Positions 60,901 through 64,000 of a DNA stretch of 64,000 bases are shown piece after piece. The translations under genes were made by a program, and so were the position numbers. Positions within the stretch are counted from its first letter, which is position 1, and each line of letters begins with the position of its first letter. The notes beneath the pieces were generated by a model. The model had not been told where the DNA came from. It was given only the letters and a program-made list of their open reading frames with translations, and searched no databases. The DNA is from Lumnitzera littorea (lineage: Eukaryota > Streptophyta > Magnoliopsida > Myrtales > Combretaceae): assembly GCA_024138015.1 (NCBI GenBank), contig JAMXBB010000001.1, positions 129,402,855 through 129,466,854 of the forward strand. Reading direction: 5' to 3'.

Positions 60901-63752
60901 TGCAGAAGCATTTCCAATACTCTATGGTATATCAATTTTTTTTTGGTCTGCACTTTCTACTTTTAACTTTATTTTCTTGTTAGATGGAATTCATATATGT
61001 TAATGTTAGGATCATTGACTGTGATTTTATGTAATTATGGTCATTGCTTTTTCACTCAATTCAGGGTGTTATATTTCTATCATTTGCTGATTGTAGTTCT
61101 ATTTTGGAACAGTTAACCAGGTACTTGCAAGATTATCTGGAGGGCAAGAAGCGAATGGCTTTGGTAGGTAGTGTTTAATTTTATTTAGACTGCTCACAAG
61201 ACCGTTTGAGCAGGTGCTAGTCTACCATTGTCCTCTAAGAATAACTACTCATTTAGTTTATCAATATCTAAAATTTTTGATCTACCCTTCTTTTAATCTC
61301 ACAATTGCAGATATTAACAGTAAAACCTGGGGAAGATGATTACCTTGATACATCTTTCCTTTTGAGACAGGCATCACGTTATATGAATATCAAGTATGAC
61401 TCTGGTTCTCCTTTTAGTCAACATCCTTTATAGGTTTTTTGCATTTACTCCCGTTTTAGACTTTGATATAATCATTTTTTATGCAGGTTCCATAAGGTTG
61501 AGGAGTCCAAGTCACTTGGTAGCAAGAGGCATATGGAGACATTTCCTAGAGTTGAGCAAAAGAAAAGAATAAAATCGATTCCTACTGACTTGTCTACGGT
61601 AATTTTCACCTATGCAGATCATAACCAAAATCTTTGAACATAGTGAATTTTTGGCGATTATTGATCCTGCTTAAAATGTGGAAGCAGTACGCCTCTTGAA
61701 ATTTAGTATAAAAGTAGTTACTATTTTCTAGAAGCACAAAAGGCATGGTCCTTTCATTTTGTCTCAACAGCTCATTCTGACATTAAAGTATCCTTCTGAT
61801 ATTGACAATGAATGCCATCAATTTCATATTAGATATTGGTTGGTTTTTGTGGTATGATGGTCTTTCCACTTGTTCTTCTATTTTATATGACAAAAATTAC
61901 TATTAATTGATATATTTCACTTGCCTTCAGAATGAAGAAAGAAAGAGCAATACTGGAGGTCACTTAACTGTTGAGGAAGGTTGTTTAGAACATAATTGAG
62001 AATCTTCAATGAAAATCTCCTTGAATTTTTTTAATATTCTCATTCAAAACCATTCTTAAGATGGTGTTGTGGTGATATCCATGCAGGTTGTTGCAGCAGA
62101 TCAGCCGCTTGTGATTCAGCATCTCAAAGATTGTACACTGCTTGTTCTAAAGAAGAGAGAAATCATAAAATAATGCAGAATTTTGCCAAATCTCTGTGGA
62201 AAGTCCTGAAGGAATATAACAAAAAACTCAAGGTGATGGTTCAGCTTTCCAGCTGACGTTCTTCTTCTTCTTTTTGCTTTAAATGAAAATTTGACCTGAT
62301 TATTTGACTATAGACATGGATTTTGCTTTAACGTGATATTCTTGACTAGGTTGCAGAAAGTGAAATCCACGATCTCAAAGAAAATCTTGCAGATGAAAAA
62401 ACAAGATGCTTGGATCTGGAAATTGAAGTGAAGGATTTAAAAGCAAGCTACAAATGCAGATGCAAAAATCTCGAGAATATCACTTCAGCAGAAGTCATGT
62501 TAAGTTTGAAACCTGAAGTTGATAGTCCGGCTAATAAGCAGAGACACAAGACATGCAATAAGGTTTCCAAGAATAATCATTTTTCATTTTATTCAAAGCA
62601 TTCTTTACCAAAAAAAAAAAAAAAAGAAAGAAAAAAAATCCTATTCAATGCATCAGTGTAGTACTTGTCCTTTAATCCAGATTAATGATGCAATCTTTCT
62701 TGTGATACGACTGATATTTTATTTTTGGCACCTGTTTAGATTTTGGAGTTATCGTATAAGTGCAATTTGATGATCATGCTGGTAGTTTTATGTTCATCAA
62801 TTATAACAGCCATCGGGCCAGTTGGGCCCAGTTCAAGGATCTAGTCACAAGTTGATGCGCAAACTAATTATTGTTTATGAAATTTTCCTTTGTTACTAGT
62901 AGTTGCTAGAAAACTATTAAGGGGATCAAAGTTGAGTGCTCATAAACAGAGAGTCCTTCGATCTGTGTAATCATGGGCTAATCTTAATCTCTACTGTAGA
63001 CTAATTTTTAGAGATAACTTTCTTATTTGCATATTGGGCTTTAGGCCCATAAGTAAGAGAGAGAGTTATATAATAAATATAATAGTCTATACCATAGCTA
63101 CAAGTTCAACCCTTTAGATAAGACGGTTTTAATATTACTCATAATAGTAATTACGATCTTTTTGGAGTTTTGAGTGCTTATCTTGATGAGAATGAGGCAG
63201 CATCTAATGTAATTGTCAAACGGCTGATTTTGACCTTTATAAATCCCTACGTCCATGTCCATAATTTTTTTGTCATTTGGTAAACAATACTTTTTCTGAC
63301 TTACAGGCAGCAGAACAAGCTATACGCTCAGAGGCTATTTCAGAGCCTTCTGTTCAAATTAATACGGAGCAAAATCACCAGGTATGATATTTTCCTATAT
63401 GAGTACACGGACATTTATGGTATTTCAGACTGGAGTAGGAGATTGGAATTCTATGTTGCTTTAGGAAAACCAGATGGGAAGGTTTTTGAATATAATGGAA
63501 ACACTTCTAAAAAACTTAACCATCTTCGAGGCCATGAGGATTCTTTGTCAAGCCCACGCAGAAGATAGGATATTTTGTTTATCCATATCAGGACATTCTC
63601 TCATATACGCTCAAGTGGAGTGCAAAATTTCCTTTCTATTTGTGTTATACAGGAGGAGAGCTGTTATCAATATGAAAGCCTAGGTGAAGTTCTAGAAGAC
63701 ATTACAAATCTTGAGTCTGCGCATGATGAGCTTAGCTGTGCAGCGATCGAAG
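57941..63752 (+). CDS. KIN6: Kinesin-like protein, KIN-6 family (5' part; continues past the window)
   Basis: Microtubule motor ATPase. Fifteen exons join in frame with GT-AG introns: 57941-58462, 58702-58901, 59053-59173, 59260-59354, 60084-60204, 60704-60769, 60864-60926, 61113-61163, 61311-61393, 61487-61598, 61931-61979, 62087-62232, 62350-62562, 63307-63381, 63653-63752, giving ~672 residues. The start MESEKSPIPCPNTVTVRRNP and the PSFPLEEIL segment recall plant KIN-6. The motor starts with LKVFLRIRPL (about residue 85). The P-loop is GPSGSGKTHT (exon 2). Switch I, NSQSSRSQ, is split across exons 4 and 5, with Gln where most kinesins have His. Switch II is DLAGAERE. A coiled coil follows (KVLKEYNKKLKVAESEIHDLKE region, exons 12-13). 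No stop interrupts it. The last donor is tentative. I favour the ATG at 57941, since the open frame upstream has no other ATG. The family assignment is by recognition, not search. Confidence 0.88.
59904..60014 (+). repeat. ~55-bp tandem duplication inside a kinesin intron
   Basis: Two similar copies containing TCTTAATGACTTATCTCCAT and CCAGAGCTT-TTCTTAT, in the 729-bp intron between the exons carrying the two halves of switch I. Non-coding; the open frame 59740-60039 spans it by chance. Confidence 0.8.
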
Positions 63753-64000
63753 GTTTGATTCAGGGTATCTTATTTTAATTTTTGAGAAACAGTGAACAAT
63801 TACAAATATATAGGGGAAAAAAAAAAAGAAAAAACTGTGATTGAACTGCCTTACACTTTCTTGCTTATAAATAGTGCTCATAAGATAGAAAAGCTTAATG
63901 AGCTAAAGTACAGTAGATTCAGTATACATTTTAGATGGTATCTGCTTTTATGTTGTAAGAAAGAGATAATGACTTTCAACGTCTGAGAGTACTACGATAT

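Overview
The window is plant nuclear DNA, almost certainly from an angiosperm (probably a eudicot) with a repeat-rich genome. It is AT-rich and filled with Ty3/gypsy LTR retrotransposons of plant lineages (Tat, Ogre-like, and chromovirus-type). Its one host gene has many short exons with plant-style GT-AG introns. I cannot name the species.

Layout. Positions 1-109 are the first bases of a long LTR. Positions about 1040-8314 are a decayed Ogre-like element: gag remnant, a 3' untranslated region with minisatellites, and a 3' LTR. Positions 8315-10157 hold no gene, only a possible MITE. Positions 10158 to about 53022 are one degenerate Tat-lineage element. Its own pieces are the 5' LTR, gag, protease/RT, RNase H/integrase, a 3' tandem array, an antisense ORF, a polypurine tract and the 3' LTR. 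Later insertions have blown it apart: a 3.2-kb solo LTR (11972-15181, TSD CTTCT); gypsy element A (15208-21651, minus); gypsy element B (23477-29907, plus); and an Ogre-like element (32033-47404). The Ogre-like element itself carries a 2.95-kb solo LTR (34779-37731, TSD TCTAG) and a 1.7-kb insertion (44170-45869, TSD CTAAC).

The most striking observation is that the Tat segment between A and B (21652-23476) is inverted relative to the rest of the Tat element. The target-site duplications of A and B are swapped across it, and the outer parts of the A and B LTRs pair across elements instead of within them. This is what crossing-over between the two inverted 5' LTRs would produce.

Positions 53023 to about 57480 are intergenic. 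From 57941 the plus strand carries the 5' part of an intact-looking kinesin gene of the plant KIN-6 family. Fifteen exons can be joined in frame before the window ends. It is the only gene here that looks functional. Every retrotransposon coding region is broken by stops and frameshifts.
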